This document shows positions 37,701-58,990 of a DNA stretch of 64,000 bases, piece after piece. The notes below the pieces were generated by a model. The model saw only the letters and a program-made list of their open reading frames with translations, ran no database searches and was not told the DNA's origin. A program made the translations under genes and the position numbers. Within the stretch, counting starts at the first letter, position 1, and each line of letters begins with the position of its first letter. Source of the DNA: Pyrocephalus nanus (taxonomy: Eukaryota; Chordata; Aves; Passeriformes; Tyrannidae); assembly GCA_038380795.1 (NCBI GenBank), contig CM076281.1, forward strand, positions 496,001 through 560,000. The letters run 5' to 3'.

Positions 37701-40700
37701 AGACATTAGTTTCCTTTACATTAATGCTGGATCCCTTTTCTTGTCCTAGATGCACCTGGCTCTGTACTGCTTTGCAAACAGCCAGCTCTCAACAGCACTG
37801 AACCTGCTGTACCGTGCACGCTACCTCATGCTGTTGGTATTTGGGGAGGATCACCCAGAAATGGCACTCTTGGATGTAAGTAATCTGTTAATAGTCTTCA
37901 AGTTCCTAATCTCTAAGAAACCTCTTGGCCTTTAAGGTGCCCTTTAAGATGACTGTTCAAAAGAAACATTTAGGCAGTGCTTTTCCTCCCTGGGTTGTTA
38001 CCAGTTGGTTCCATTGAATGAAGGAAAAAAGGAGTTTGGCCCTTTAGCTGGAAGGGTCAGCTTCTGTTGCTGGAGCTCTGTGCTGGGATACTGCAGATGG
38101 GGGTTTCAGCACCTGTAATCCTTGGGAAAATTCCTTAATTTAATATGTTCTTGTTGCCCTGGCATAAACTGGAGGGTTCCTTACCTCCTTTGGGCCTGGC
38201 TTGCTTGGGTTGAGTTCCCATGGGGATGGATGGTCCCTGTCAGGCGTTACTGCTATAGGGACATCGCTGGGGGCTGTAGCCTTTCTGGCAGTGACATACC
38301 TGGGTGGCCCTGCTGTTCAGAGAGCAGAAACTGTAGTGTGAATGTGCCTTTCCCAATGCCTGTTTGGCTTCTCTGTGCAGAACAACATCGGCCTGGTGCT
38401 CCATGGGGTCATGGAATACGACCTGTCCCTCCGGTTCCTGGAGAATGCATTGGCCATCAGCTCCAAGTATCACGGCTCCAAGTCTTTGAAGGTTGCACTA
38501 AGGTGAGGCAGGGTGGGGTGCTGGGCTGGGTCACTGCTGTCAGTGAGCACAGTCACCGAGTGCTCATGTGGGAGGGTCTGATCCTGTCAATTGGAGATTC
38601 AGTCTCATCCCAGCGCCAAGGCCATGGTGCAGCATCCAAGTTTGTAGTTTCGAAAGATGGAGATCCCTTGTTCTTCAGGTTAATTGTGGCATCTGCTGTG
38701 ATGCTGTTTGCCCAAAAAATCTGTCAAGATGACAGTCTTTACCTCTGCAGGTCACTCCTCAGCATTCCAAGGAAAATCCAACCCAAATGAGTGAAGCATA
38801 TGAATCCCTAGCTGGGGTGGGGAGAAGTATCTTCCAGAGCACTACATTCAGTCTCTTTTCACACTCGTGTTAAGACTTTTAGCACAAACACTGTGATGTT
38901 ACAGTCATGCTTGCTGCAGCACAGAAACGTTTCTCCTTCGTGGAAGTGCCTCTGAACCCTTTTCCTTCCCTCAGCCACCACTTGGTTGCCCGAGTGTATG
39001 AGAGCAAAGCGGAATTCCGGTCGGCTCTGCAGCACGAGAAGGAAGGCTACACCATCTACAAGAACCAGGTGACGAGCAGCCACGCCGTGCACTTGAGTCC
39101 TGTCACTGCAGGGCCAGAATTGAGCAGTTCCACTGCAAACCCATGCCCAGCTGGGCCTCAGGGAGGCCTTTCCCTGGCATCTGCTCAGAACTATATGTAG
39201 GAATCCTTGTAGGGTGGGGGCAGAACTGCTGTCCTGTGCAGTAACTGCCTGCTGCTATGCCAGGAATCTTTGCCCAGCTTCCTGCAAGTGTGTCTGTGCT
39301 GTACCTGTCAGTGGACACACACTTCTATCATGGCACAGCCCCATGTTCTGGTGGGGCTTGGAAAGAACTGGCCTGTTCTTCCCATGTTTTGCACCACCAG
39401 TCTTCTAAAATACCAGCTGCAAACTGGTTTGGTAGTGGAGCTGTCTCATGGGCAGTGCCTGTTCCCACTCACAGCCCAGCTGCTGCTCAGCGAAACTCCT
39501 GCCCCAGCCCAGGGCTGTCTGAGCACGTCTGTAGCTGCAGGTGGTGACTCAGCGCTGCTCAGCTGGCTGAAGGCACAGCCCGCTGTGGGGAATGCTGGAA
39601 TACTGCTCCTGGAAGCACAGCTCCGTGCTGGGAATGCCGCTCACCCAGCCAATGTGTTCCCCTTGATGGAAATGTGGAATGTTGATAATAAGGCTCCCAG
39701 AACTGTTTGGTCGATTTTTGAATGCCAAGACAGGTGAAATCCTGTTCCACTGAGTTTCTGTGGGGATGCTGAGCTGGCAGCGCCCAGGACTGTACCGTGG
39801 GTTGGGTCCTGCTCTCATTTGTCATGTTGAACTGGTTCTTTCCCCCTTTTTTGTCAGCTCGGTGAACACCATGAAAAGACCAAAGAGAGCTCCGAGTACT
39901 TGAAATACCTGACGCAGCAAGCGGTCGCTCTGCAGCGCACAATGAACGAGATCTACAAGAACGGCTCCAATGCCAACATCATGCCACTGAAGGTACCCTG
40001 GGAGCTGTGGGCAGTGCCAGCAGGGATTTGTGCCCAGCTGCTCGTGAGGGACACAGAGTGTCAGGAGGGTGCAGTGGCTGTGCCAGGTTAGATCCTTCCT
40101 GGGCAGGAGGTCCCTGCCAGGGCAGGAGCTCAGACACAGTGTGGTATCACCAGTGTGGATGGAGCATCTGTCCCCTCTGAGAGCACGTTCCTGAGCTCTG
40201 GCTCTTTCTCCTGAGCTTGGGCAGTCGGACACAGGTGATGGCATCAGAGGATGCCCCAGGAAGTGGTGGGGATGCAGGGACAGCTTTGGGGTGAGAGCCT
40301 GGCACACCTCTGCACAACCCTGCCCCGCTGCTGACTCACTGCCTGGGGGCAGGTTGCTCAATGCAGAAGTACTTCAGTTTTCCTCATGTTAAAAAATGCT
40401 GTCATCTTTCACCAGGTGCTTTGTTCTCCTTCCAGGGATGTTGTGGTTGGAGAATCAGGGCAGGGGGCGTGGGGGTGGAGGTGCTGCGGGGGCTGCCTTG
40501 CCTGACATGGAGCAGGAGTGACTGACCATTTTGGGCCAAATCCTGCTGCTCCTACCCCAGCCCTGGAATAGGTGACCTGTGCAGTGGGCACTCTCCCTGC
40601 TAGGCTGTACTCAGCAGGTTGGGAAAGAAGGTTCCAGCTACAGAGCCTCCCTCCTGCCGGAAGGGTGGAGTGGGGCAGTGCTCTGTGGGTTCTCTGCCTG

Positions 40701-41867
40701 TGGAGAACTGGAACAGACCTGAGGGGTTCATGGCAGTGAAGGGAGTACAAGGACCTCGAATTGAGTAAAGAGTCAAGTCCAGGGAATGGGGGCCAGCAGA
40801 GGCCCAAACCCATAAAATCAGCACTAAAGGTTTTCCCCTTGTTACAGAACTTGAAGGAGGGTAGAAAAGCCAACACACTTTGGAAGTGGCTCTGTATTTA
40901 ACTGAAGTCACGCAGGGTTCAGCGGGAGGTTCCTGCAGGGACTGGGGGGGAGCTCTAGATCCTGCTATTCAGCTTGCTGATGTGAAGAGGTAGATAATAT
41001 AAGTGATGCCACTTTGCAGCTATTTGGGTGTCATATGAGCCTGAGGTTTTTCTCAACTGTTAGTTGTCTGGACTTGCTCAGAGTCCTTTCTGGATTTCCT
41101 GAAACTTCTTTTCTCTTGTGGTGTAGTTCACAGCTCCCAGTATGGCCAGTGTCCTGGAGCAGCTCAACATTATCAATGGAATTCTCTTCATTCCACTAAG
41201 GTAAAGTGATTCTTCTGGGTTGTGCGAAACCAGCTTTGCAGGATTTATTCTAGCCAAGATCACAATGCAGACCCTGATTAGCATCATCAAAACACTATAA
41301 ATAGCAGGACTCCTTATTTTTTTTTTTAATTGTTCTAAATTGTCTCATAGACTTCTAGTTAAAAATTTGATTGGGGTGGTGGTGGAAATAGATGACCTGA
41401 GCTGAGACTGTTGTTCTAAGGCTGTAAATAATCACTGATGGTAAAAATGCGGAGGCAGGAGGCTGCCTGGCCATCACTGAGATGAACCCCAAGCCCCACT
41501 GGTGGGGTACATCCTGGTGCCTCTTGGTTCAAACCCAACCACCACACAGGGTCCTGGCCGTGCTCAGGTGTGGCTGAGCTGTGGAGGAGGGCAGGTGCAA
41601 AGGAGCATTCCCTCCTCCTTGAACATGACCTTGTCCCTGTGCTTCACCATTTCCAAGGCCAGTCTAATGTCTGCTCCCCTTCTTGCTTTCCCCTTCAGCC
41701 AAAAAGACTTGGAGAACCTTAAAGCCGAGGTGCAGCGACGCCAGCAGCTTCAGGAAAGCATGAAAAGTGGGGAACAGCTGGAAGCAGAGGATAAAGCTGT
41801 GGAGGAGAAAGAGGCTGAGCCAAGCATGCCTTCTGCTGCCATCCCCTTAACACAGAGCTCTGCTTAA
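10637..41867 (+). CDS. CLUH: CLUH, clustered mitochondria protein homologue (26 coding exons)
   Basis: Coding exons: 10637-10751, 22458-22654, 23102-23273, 23432-23575, 23785-23912, 24534-24688, 25489-25614, 27009-27156, 27854-27946, 28183-28877, 29959-30176, 30785-30889, 31686-31786, 33142-33294, 33899-33961, 34630-34874, 35654-35738, 36348-36501, 36841-36980, 37091-37171, 37750-37875, 38381-38502, 38975-39068, 39858-39992, 41127-41200, 41699-41867. They total 4038 nt, or 1345 residues plus TAA, and every junction keeps phase. Human CLUH isoforms are 1309 and about 1348 residues. CLUH is a cytosolic RNA-binding protein for mRNAs of nuclear-encoded mitochondrial proteins; its loss makes mitochondria cluster. 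All introns are GT-AG except intron 3, which is GC-AG. The ATG at 10637 begins MVIRAGE, like the long vertebrate N-terminus. Confidence 0.97.
11246..11260 (+). promoter_or_regulatory. ERR element within a 15-bp palindrome
   Basis: TGAAGGTCACCTTCA is two perfect 7-nt inverted arms around a central C. The first nine bases match TNAAGGTCA. It lies about 500 bp into CLUH intron 1, still inside the CpG island. Confidence 0.45.
16164..16173 (+). promoter_or_regulatory. MEF2/TATA-type element of a candidate internal CLUH promoter
   Basis: CTATTTATAA matches the MEF2 consensus YTAWWWWTAR at every position and can also serve as a TATA box. If used as TATA, transcription would start near 16195, about 470 nt before the ATG at 16667. 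GC-rich sequence follows immediately. Activity is inferred only from motif and position. Confidence 0.4.
16257..16301 (+). repeat. GGAGA purine simple repeat
   Basis: GGAGA and GAAGA units in tandem, within the putative leader of the alternative first exon. Confidence 0.85.
16667..17659 (+). CDS. Candidate alternative first exon of CLUH, or a separate intronic ORF
   Basis: ATG at 16667 has A at -3 and G at +4, and an in-frame TGA at 16646 closes the frame upstream. Unspliced, the ORF is 330 residues. It begins [10 protein letters not shown]: Gly2 and Cys9/Cys10 suit dual lipidation, although Phe6 departs from the usual myristoylation pattern. E28-RSP-L32-L33 is an acidic dileucine sorting motif. 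The middle looks disordered, and a Gln/Lys-Arg run precedes residue 297. A CAG|GT at 17558/17559 would leave one base, exactly the phase of CLUH exon 2. Splicing there gives a 1604-residue CLUH isoform whose first 297 residues replace the usual 38. The donor is weak after GTG. I do not recognise the sequence, so function is inferred. An untranslated chance ORF is possible. Confidence 0.45.
   Translation: MGNSLFANCCRQFTDLLFQPRGSDSPDERSPLLPKSPTSCAVCPEMPQAAQCAGLYPDIIPSEAVTGNLQKGTEYIQDPSETKDKEGTVTVCDKRGLRAGVGTAGLLQWAEAPPEVTVLPADLGDRLAGLVDHAQLPEACQSCVKLEDSGLAHRSCRREEHVAAADGGDTGPGAHPAGQGHGEGRAALPLDTAMVGLDSGLEHRGPAPSWGSPGTPSSALPASVGKTQQAQNAVVLPVPPGKVSPKGRDTSAGFVVTEPTACPGGRSSCDPDSQGQVLPSNQQQQKKKRKKKKLSLPGAQLCPRALSCCVEPKHCMPLMGVGAACACRMG
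22458..23912 (+). CDS. CLUH: CLUH exons 2-5, N-terminal CLU_N region
   Basis: Residues 39-252. After a variable acidic leader the conserved block starts at [14 protein letters not shown] (about residue 80). It continues through [31 protein letters not shown] and the SGKRKKKG basic patch. This is the ubiquitin-like CLU N-terminal domain and the start of the conserved core, nearly identical to human and zebrafish. Intron 3 uses a GC donor. The exon 4/5 junction makes Asp from G and AC. Confidence 0.95.
23268..23279 (+). other. CLUH: GC-AG intron donor (CLUH intron 3)
   Basis: The exon ends GGAAG and the intron begins GCAAGT at 23274. AG|GCAAGT is the textbook GC-donor consensus. Joined to AG|AGCC at 23432 it restores VVEEPY, as in other CLUH proteins. 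The nearest downstream GT (23278) would add five bases and break the frame. Confidence 0.9.
24534..28877 (+). CDS. CLUH: CLUH exons 6-10, Clu domain
   Basis: Residues 253-657. This is the most conserved part, containing [54 protein letters not shown] and the Clu domain proper (about residues 370-615) with [20 protein letters not shown] and [18 protein letters not shown]. Exon 10 is the largest internal exon (695 nt). The Clu domain defines the eIF3-p135/CLU family. Exon 10 ends GAACACAG and needs a first G from the next exon to complete Arg. Confidence 0.96.
29159..29231 (+). CDS. CLUH: Possible alternative terminal exon of CLUH
   Basis: Inside intron 10, a good acceptor (TTCTTTTTTCCCTGCAG) is followed by GTAT, the same first bases as the true exon 11. 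In the phase supplied by exon 10 it reads [17 protein letters not shown] and 7 further residues to TGA at 29229-29231. It would truncate CLUH after the Clu domain, losing the TPRs. No nearby AATAAA was found and no donor is obvious, so it may be a silent pseudo-exon. Confidence 0.25.
29959..31786 (+). CDS. CLUH: CLUH exons 11-13, acidic linker
   Basis: Residues 658-799. The helical [15 protein letters not shown] is followed by a variable Ser/Glu/Asn-rich linker. Next come [13 protein letters not shown] and the conserved [19 protein letters not shown] and [19 protein letters not shown] blocks. The linker is shorter than the zebrafish one. Splice phases 1, 1 and 2 agree with neighbours. Confidence 0.95.
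33142..35738 (+). CDS. CLUH: CLUH exons 14-17, central helical region
   Basis: Residues 800-981, the eIF3-p135/CLU central domain. Blocks include [40 protein letters not shown] and [16 protein letters not shown] (a basic patch). They continue with [13 protein letters not shown] and [14 protein letters not shown]. Exon 14 diverges from human in its second half ([17 protein letters not shown]), a known variable stretch. Exon 16/17 splits a Cys codon. Confidence 0.95.
36348..39068 (+). CDS. CLUH: CLUH exons 18-23, TPR repeats
   Basis: Residues 982-1220, with four tetratricopeptide repeats at about 1015-1175. Visible repeat cores are [60 protein letters not shown] and [20 protein letters not shown]. 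The conserved [20 protein letters not shown] follows. TPRs mediate protein and RNA contacts in CLUH. The exons are short with short introns, typical of a compact avian gene. Confidence 0.96.
39858..41867 (+). CDS. CLUH: CLUH exons 24-26, C-terminus
   Basis: Residues 1221-1345. [20 protein letters not shown] and [20 protein letters not shown] are conserved. The last exon opens [20 protein letters not shown] and ends in a divergent Glu/Ala-rich tail with TAA at 41865-41867. The tail differs from the human Ala/Pro-rich end but has similar length. Confidence 0.95.
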
Positions 41868-42561
41868 CATGTACCTCGCTTGAAAAAAAAAAAAGTTTAA
41901 AACACCCTTTTCTGAATCTGGCCCGGGGCTTCAGCTGCCCCTGGAGCAGCTCCTCCTTTTTGACAATGTTATTGCACTGGTACAATTAATACACAATGCA
42001 AAGAACTAATCTGAGCAATGTAATCTGTCTGCCCGAGCTTGTGTCTGCCACGCGAGGGGAAGTGGCCGGAGGCAGCACAGACCCGTCCTGGCGCGCGCGG
42101 GGCCCTCCTGCCATGTGTGTGTCCGTGTTGTGTGTGTGCGCAGCAGTTATTTCTACTTTGTACATATGGATTCCAAATGAACTGTCTGGAGGGATGTAAC
42201 ATTTCTCAGGTCATTTTTATGTTGACTAAGGACACTGCTTTGCTAAACCAGTTCAGAACCAGCCCCATTATTGCTCCGCGTTCTTGTAAAACGTGGACTC
42301 CAAGCCAAAAGATTGATTCCCCACCCCCCTCGCCAGTCACTATCCCGGTTTGTGCTAAGAACAGCCATATTTGTGTCACTCAGATGACTGAAGCCTGTGA
42401 CGTGTGGAAGTGGGGAATGTACAGCATTTTCTACATCAGGATATAGCCATGGGATTCCTTTAACCATTTTTTCTACATTTGGTTGGCAGTTTAGCAATTC
42501 AGTGGGATTTTGTAACATTCACATTCTAATTTTCAAGGTAAAGATATAGATATATACATAG

Positions 42562-42585
42562 ATATATATATATATATATATATAT
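42562..42585. repeat. TA dinucleotide microsatellite in the CLUH 3' UTR
   Basis: About 12 perfect AT units preceded by imperfect GATATA units. Confidence 0.9.
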
Positions 42586-43496
42586 GATATTCACCGTTCC
42601 ACCTCTGCTCTACTTGCCGCTGAGTAACTTGGGATACTGTATCCAAAGAGTGAGGGCTTGATGTTTAAAAAAGCGCACAAAATTCCATTGCAGTGGAAAC
42701 CCCAGTGCCTCAGAGAGGTGGGAATGCAGCAAATGAGAGCTGAGCTAAGGGGAGTGAGGAGGGAATCATGGCTCTATTATGGGGGGGGGAGAGGGGAGGA
42801 AAAGTCAGAAATAGAGACCTGGTCTCATTTGCAGCAACATCTGTGACAGAACTGAGGGCCCTGAGCCTGATGGAATAACCACCAGACAGTACCAGGCTTT
42901 AGGGAGGGGACTTAACTAAAACCTGAAGTTCCCCCAGCACTGAAACCTCTGGCAAATGCCTCCTTCTCTGGAGTTTTTTGCACACTGGTTTTGGGACTGG
43001 CACCAGGAGCTCCCATTGCTGGCAATGGATAGTACTGAAGGGCAAGGTGCCACTAAAGACATCCTCCTCTCCCCTCCCCTCACACACACACATCCCGTGG
43101 GGTTGTCACTGTCCCCAAGCAAGAAGTCTGTGGCCGCTGCAGGCCCTGGGATGCCGACAGAGTTGAATGTCCTGTTTTCCAGCAGATGAAGCTGTAGAAC
43201 AAGGCGGGCCCGCCGCAGCCCCGCGCTGCCCGCGCCCAGCCTCTCCCTCCCTCGCATTGTCTGTCCTGGATCGTGCCCCGTGCTAATCCGCGCTGCTTTG
43301 TACTGACCTGTGGAGCCAAGTGCTGTCCCTGTGCTCTGTACCCTCGGCTCCTGCCCGACCTTACAGGTATTTGTAATTCATGGCGGGGGGGGAAGAATGG
43401 AGCAGCCTCTGAGGTGTTGGAGGCAACAAAGCAGAGTCTTCACTGCAAATGAACTTGCTCCTATTAGAAAAATTCTGAATTTCCTGGAAAGCAATC

Positions 43497-43502
43497 AATA
43501 AA
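43497..43502 (+). terminator. CLUH: CLUH poly(A) signal AATAAA
   Basis: Canonical AATAAATGA with a TTTTTCTTTTACTAGTGTCTTT downstream element 30 nt later. It is the first AATAAA after the CLUH stop. Confidence 0.8.
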
Positions 43503-43587
43503 TGACTACAGTGCATCTTTCCTACAAGATTTTTCTTTTACTAGTGTCTTTCAGTCCATTAAAAGCTTTTTAAACTGTAGTAGGTAC

Positions 43588-43593
43588 TTTATT
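43588..43593 (-). terminator. PAFAH1B1: PAFAH1B1 distal poly(A) signal
   Basis: Plus-strand TTTATT is AATAAA on the minus strand, 5.19 kb downstream of the LIS1 stop and only 86 bp from the CLUH signal on the other strand. Confidence 0.55.
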
Positions 43594-46500
43594 GTTTCTT
43601 TACAATTTGGTGCAAGGTATTGGTACCAGCACTGGAGGCTCTAAAACCTGTAAACCTGAGTCACAGCCCCAGCACCCCCAGCCCCGAGGGGCAGGACCCA
43701 CCCTCTGCTGTCAGAATCTATCTGTGTTCATGGAGAGAAGTCACTTCTCCCTCTTTCTTGCTCTGGGGAAGAAGGGGGAGCAGGGACAGGGGGCTCTGGG
43801 GATGTTGTGGCCATGCAAAATGAAGCCGAAGGACACAAGTCCTGGCTGCTGATGCTCCAGGGCCAAGCAGCTCAGAGAGTGGTGCAGGCTGGTAAATAAC
43901 TGCATTTACCAACATCTGTCTGTACCTCTCTTTACCTCTTTTGGGGTCGATGTTCTCATTGCTCTGTTCACAAGTTCTTAAACAAATGTAAAACCTGGCT
44001 CAAATGAGCCCTGGGCCACAGCTGGACCAGAGGTGGGCAGATGTTTGCCAAGCCATCTTTGCTCCTAGTTCATACAGGTGTGTGTAGCCCACCTCACTCC
44101 GGTCTAGCCCAGGCAGTCACCCAACCACATCACACCCACTAGTGCCCCAAACCCCTACATGTGTCATTTCATATTCAACCCTGTCTGCTGAAGAATGTTT
44201 TAATGCCCATCAGAGTATTATCAGGACTGGAAACAGATGAAAACCACCTCACACACCTACAGAGCTGCTGTCACACTGCATGAGCAACAACTCACCAAGC
44301 TAAGGGGGGAAGATTCTTCAACTGCCCAGATTGCTCTTGGCAACTCACACCTGAACCTCCCTTGGGCTCCCTGTGACAAGCTGACTGCTTGCAGACACAC
44401 GAGGCCTTTCTTCTACCCCTCTCCCCAAAAACTGCCTGTGCCACCCTGTCACCCCAGCCAGGATGGCTCATGCACACACTGGCTCTGGCAGAGCCCGAAA
44501 TCAGTTCTTTATCTCAAATGCAAGTGGATCTCCTCCCACTGTCCATCCTGGGCCTTTTCCCACTGACAAGTACCACCATGCAAGCTGCTTCCACAGACCT
44601 CAGCTGGTGGGAGTGCCCTTCATGTTCTCCCCACATCAAGCCCCAGGGCACATCCATGCTCTTCCATCGATGGACACATTCCAGTTAAGGTCACTGACCC
44701 ATCTCTAAGCAGCATTTGAGACAATGAAGGCCAAATCACAGAGAAAAAAAATCAAACCAAAGTGCACACCAGCTGCAAGACCCCAATAGCAGAACAAACG
44801 TTTCCAGAACTATCCAGTGCCTTGGCTTTCCAGGTACCCACCTCCCCTGCACCTGTGCTGCCTCAGGAAAGCTGAGAGTGATCACTCCAAGGATTCACAG
44901 CAGTGCACGACCACCAGCCTCAACAGCTGCAGCACGAAGCGGCAGAGCAGTCAAAGGCAGCTCCTGCTGGGTCTGCAGTAAACAGAGGGTCAAGGTAAGG
45001 GAAAAACCCAACCAAACCCAACCCAACCACAGGGCAGTGCCGGGACAGCCCCAAGGGGGGGTCACCCATGGCACAGGCATGCCAGGGTCCCACAAGGCTC
45101 TCCTGACCACCTGTGAGACCAGCTTAGCCCACACAGAGCACTTCCCACAGCACCTCATGGCACCACATCAAACAACAAAACCTCTCACTACTCTGACTGC
45201 CACCAACCACCTCAAAACTGCTTCTCTTGTCCTCAGGTGAGCTCAAGTTAAATTAAATTACAGCAAAGGCAAAGCAGGTGTGGAGCAAAATCTGAGGGTG
45301 AAACTCCAATAGCTTTCCTCAAAATAGTTTTAATTCTTGCATCCAAGGAAACAAAACCACATCTAGTTTTATATGCATTTAATAGTTTACCAATTGGTAC
45401 AATAAGATTTTTTTAATATGCAGAAAACATGAATAAATTTTGTTTTACACAGTCTGAGAGCAACAAATCTTACTGTAAAACACAGAGCAGTATTATATAC
45501 ATTCCTTTACCAATTTTAATTGTGTCAATAGCTTCAGTTAACTCCTACAGCTAGGAACTGTTCTCTCCAATTGCAACCTCTAACAGTGCTTGAACAAACA
45601 TCTGACGTTTGCCTTCTCGATGTTGGAATCGACTCTAAATTATGAGGACTTTGCTAACTTCTCTTCAGAATGAACTTGGGGAAGCCTGAGGGACAGGCAG
45701 GACAGGAAAGCAGCTACTTACATGACACAGTGGAAAGATAAAAAGGCCAATTAAATCCAGTTGTGAGTTGCAAATCCAACGCGATTTCCCCGCTCCCCCC
45801 CAGCCATCCCCCCCCCTATGCACGTGCTCTTGCTACAGGACTCTCGGTATTGATTTAATACACGGACGTTATGTACAGCTGGACACAACAGCTCACTCCA
45901 AGGGCGCTTTTCCTTCACTCAACTCAGCATCTGCAAGATTCAAATCATTAAAGGATTACCAAGCCACCACCGTCTACAAAAACAAAGTGTATTTCCTTTT
46001 AAACAGCTCTCAGGCGAGTCAGGAGCTGTCTGAAGTGATTTCTCAGGCAGTTCACATGGACAGGAGGAGGCAGAGGGCAGGCAGGGACCCCGTGCCCCCA
46101 CTCACTACCAACTGGGGGTTGTTTTCCTTTCCTCAGTGCCCCGGGCACACATTGGTCACACCACACACAAAAGCAGGACGGGTTTGTTTCACCTTCTAAA
46201 GTGCAAGATGCTATAAAACATCAACTTCCAGATTCTGTCTAAACCACAATAAATGTTGCACTTCTCAGCCCATGTGGCACGGCCCAGGCTGGGTTAAGCT
46301 CAGGGGGCTGCAGTGGCTCCCTGGTAACACAGGCCAGAGGTGGGTCCTGGAAAGTGTTGCCAATTTTAGTCAGAAGTGCCAGACAAGCAGTGAACCTCTT
46401 GACCCCTCCAATACATTTAGTTCATAATTGACCCAGTAACCTCACTGTTGTAGTTCTGATCACAGCAAAGGCACAGCAGGAGCTGACAGAAACAGTGGGG

Positions 46501-46787
46501 ACAGCTGAACAGCGGTGTCCCAGAGCCACGCCGGGAACCCTCACCCCGTGCCTGTGGTGTGGCTCTCCCTTCCAGCCAGGCCTTCAGCTCTGGTCCGGTG
46601 GGGACCATCCCTGAGATCATTCCCTGCAGCCCCAGGAGAAGGCTCACTCTGCACAGCAGCAGTGACACTGGGGCTGGTTGTCCTGGTAAATGCTTGCTTG
46701 CTACAGGGAAAAAATGCAGTAGACAACTTCCACATCACAGGTACCTTTAATTTCTCATTCAGGTTTGAGTTATGTACATGAGGGTGG

Positions 46788-46793
46788 TTTATT
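46788..46793 (-). terminator. PAFAH1B1: Internal poly(A) signal in the PAFAH1B1 3' UTR
   Basis: Minus-strand AATAAA about 2.0 kb after the LIS1 stop; a candidate alternative site. Confidence 0.35.
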
Positions 46794-46965
46794 TTAGACT
46801 TAAATAAAGTTTCTAGGTCCTACCAGGAATTAAACAGATGTTATTAATTTACAGTTGCAGATGCATGGAGGGATTTAAGATGCACTACTTGTGTATCTGG
46901 AATTCTCTAATAGGAAAAAAAGCAGCAAATGTTTCCAGTCCAAGCAGCTAACAAACAAAACAGAC

Positions 46966-46971
46966 TTTATT
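46966..46971 (-). terminator. PAFAH1B1: Internal poly(A) signal in the PAFAH1B1 3' UTR
   Basis: Minus-strand AATAAAGTCTG followed by TTTTGTTTGTT, a good U/GU-rich downstream element, about 1.8 kb after the stop. This is the strongest proximal candidate. Confidence 0.45.
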
Positions 46972-48778
46972 CGTGCATGCTTAACTGCAGCAACACACAC
47001 CAAGAATGACAGAAACCACTGGATTTAAGAGATTAGCCTGGATCTTAAACTGGCTCTGAAAACCCCCACATCAGAACCCTGGTTCCTCCACCCCTTCCCA
47101 GAGGATCCCACACCCCCATCCAGTTCCTCCCACAGAACACCAGGTCCTTCTGGGGCAACTGTGGAAGTTCTTTCCCCACCAGTGCAGTGTGTTCACCCTC
47201 CAGCCCACCCTAAGCTGGTCAGGGACTCTCAGCTTTAAAAGGGACAGTTAAAAAGCCACGGATTAAACCAAAGGAATAAAATAAAGCACAAATTCACCTG
47301 TTAAAACATCAGCCTGGTTCTTCACTGTACTGTCAATTTTAAAGTGGATTTTTAAAAAGACCTGGTTAGTTTGATAAGTATTGTAATTCTTTGTTATCTA
47401 CAATGGAATCTGTCACAAAAATGCTGATTAAAATATTAATTTATAATATTTTCATTCACTTCAGATCAAAATATGTAACTTTAGGGATATGTAAAGCAAA
47501 AATTGTGTACACCAAACAACATAAATACTAATAACCGAGCTGGGCTGGTTTTGCTGATAGGATTTGGGTTTGGTTTTAGCGTTTAGCGTGATTCCCACAG
47601 ATGGGAATGGGCTTTGTTCATGGTGTTTTTCTTTTAGAGGCCTTCAAGGATCTGACCAGCCACTGTCAGCTGATTCTCAAGGTATTTAGTGCTTCCTTTA
47701 AAGCGTTTAAATGTGGCAGCCCAAGGTACTTCTCCATATGCAAACCCCAGGATGTTTTATTTGGAGCCACATTGCCAAGGTGAGGATCACCTCATTGTCA
47801 AAGGGTTTTCAAGGAGGCATTAAGGAAACTTTTGTATACCCCAACTTCCTGCCAGTGAATGAGGGAAGAGTCCTTTGATCCTGCTGTGTAATAGGAATTG
47901 CACATCTCTAACAAACATGGAAAGCAAACAGCAAGTTGGACCATGGCAGTCATTTGGGAGAGGAAGCTCTACTGGAAACTGGATCACTAAACTCTAGTGG
48001 GATGGACAACTCCTCCTGGAAGTTTGTCTAGCATAAAAAAAAACAAACAAAAAACCATTTAAACTTAGTTTAACAGCACAGCTTAACCAATGACCAAATA
48101 AAAAATAAATACATTTATCACATCAGCTGCTACTAAGATTTGTTGTCTTATTTTAGGTTTACAGTCAGTTCTATAAATATACCAACCCTTGCGTGATAGG
48201 AGGCCAAAACAAGTGTTTTCTGTTGATTTGGCAAATGTTTCATGACAAATATTCCAGAGTTTAATTTATTTCCATTAATTACATATAAGGTTCAGAAGAT
48301 TCTGAATTGCAGCCTTATTATCTAGTATTCTTAGAGAAGATTTATTAAGCACACTTAAGTGATGTTACATAGATACACATTTCTGAAAGAGCCCTACAAA
48401 ACTTTTCCCAAATGAGGTCACCAATTCAGGCACCAACAGACAGCAGAAAGAAAAACAGGTAAATTATCCAACATAACGACACTGTCAACTATTCAGTTAA
48501 GTGCCCTATTCCAATCATCCCACTTCTGCCTTCTCAGGTCTGATGTGACCAATGCCAGCCCATGTTCTTAAACCTATGGTACTTCTAGACAACGTATGTA
48601 AATTTACAGTATACAATTTGGATTCACCATGCATGAATACTTTGTGTGTAACATTTAATAAGCTCAATCTACATCCAGAATAATTTACATGAAAGGACAA
48701 TATTTATTTAAACAGAGCTCAATGGATAACCATGGTATCTGAGTGCATCCAGAGGAAAAGGGGTCACTGTGAACTCCA

Positions 48779-58990
<10,212 letters not shown>

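Larger units (their letters stand above)
41868..43520 (+). other. CLUH: CLUH 3' UTR
   Basis: About 1.65 kb from the TAA to just past AATAAA at 43497. It contains a TA microsatellite and a G9 run (about 42782). No ORF is supported. Confidence 0.8.
43570..48778 (-). other. PAFAH1B1: PAFAH1B1 3' UTR (long)
   Basis: The 5.2 kb between the LIS1 stop and the minus-strand AATAAA at 43588. Mammalian LIS1 mRNAs also have 3' UTRs of several kilobases and alternative polyadenylation. AT-rich blocks (45300-45660 and 47200-48700) look UTR-like. The C-rich 44200-45240 part is less typical. Internal signals at 46966 and 46788 could give shorter forms. Confidence 0.6.

Noticed and set aside
43570..48778. 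A separate gene between CLUH and PAFAH1B1
   Set aside because: ORFs here are short and unlike known proteins, and the sequence carries minus-strand poly(A) signals. A long LIS1 3' UTR explains it more simply.
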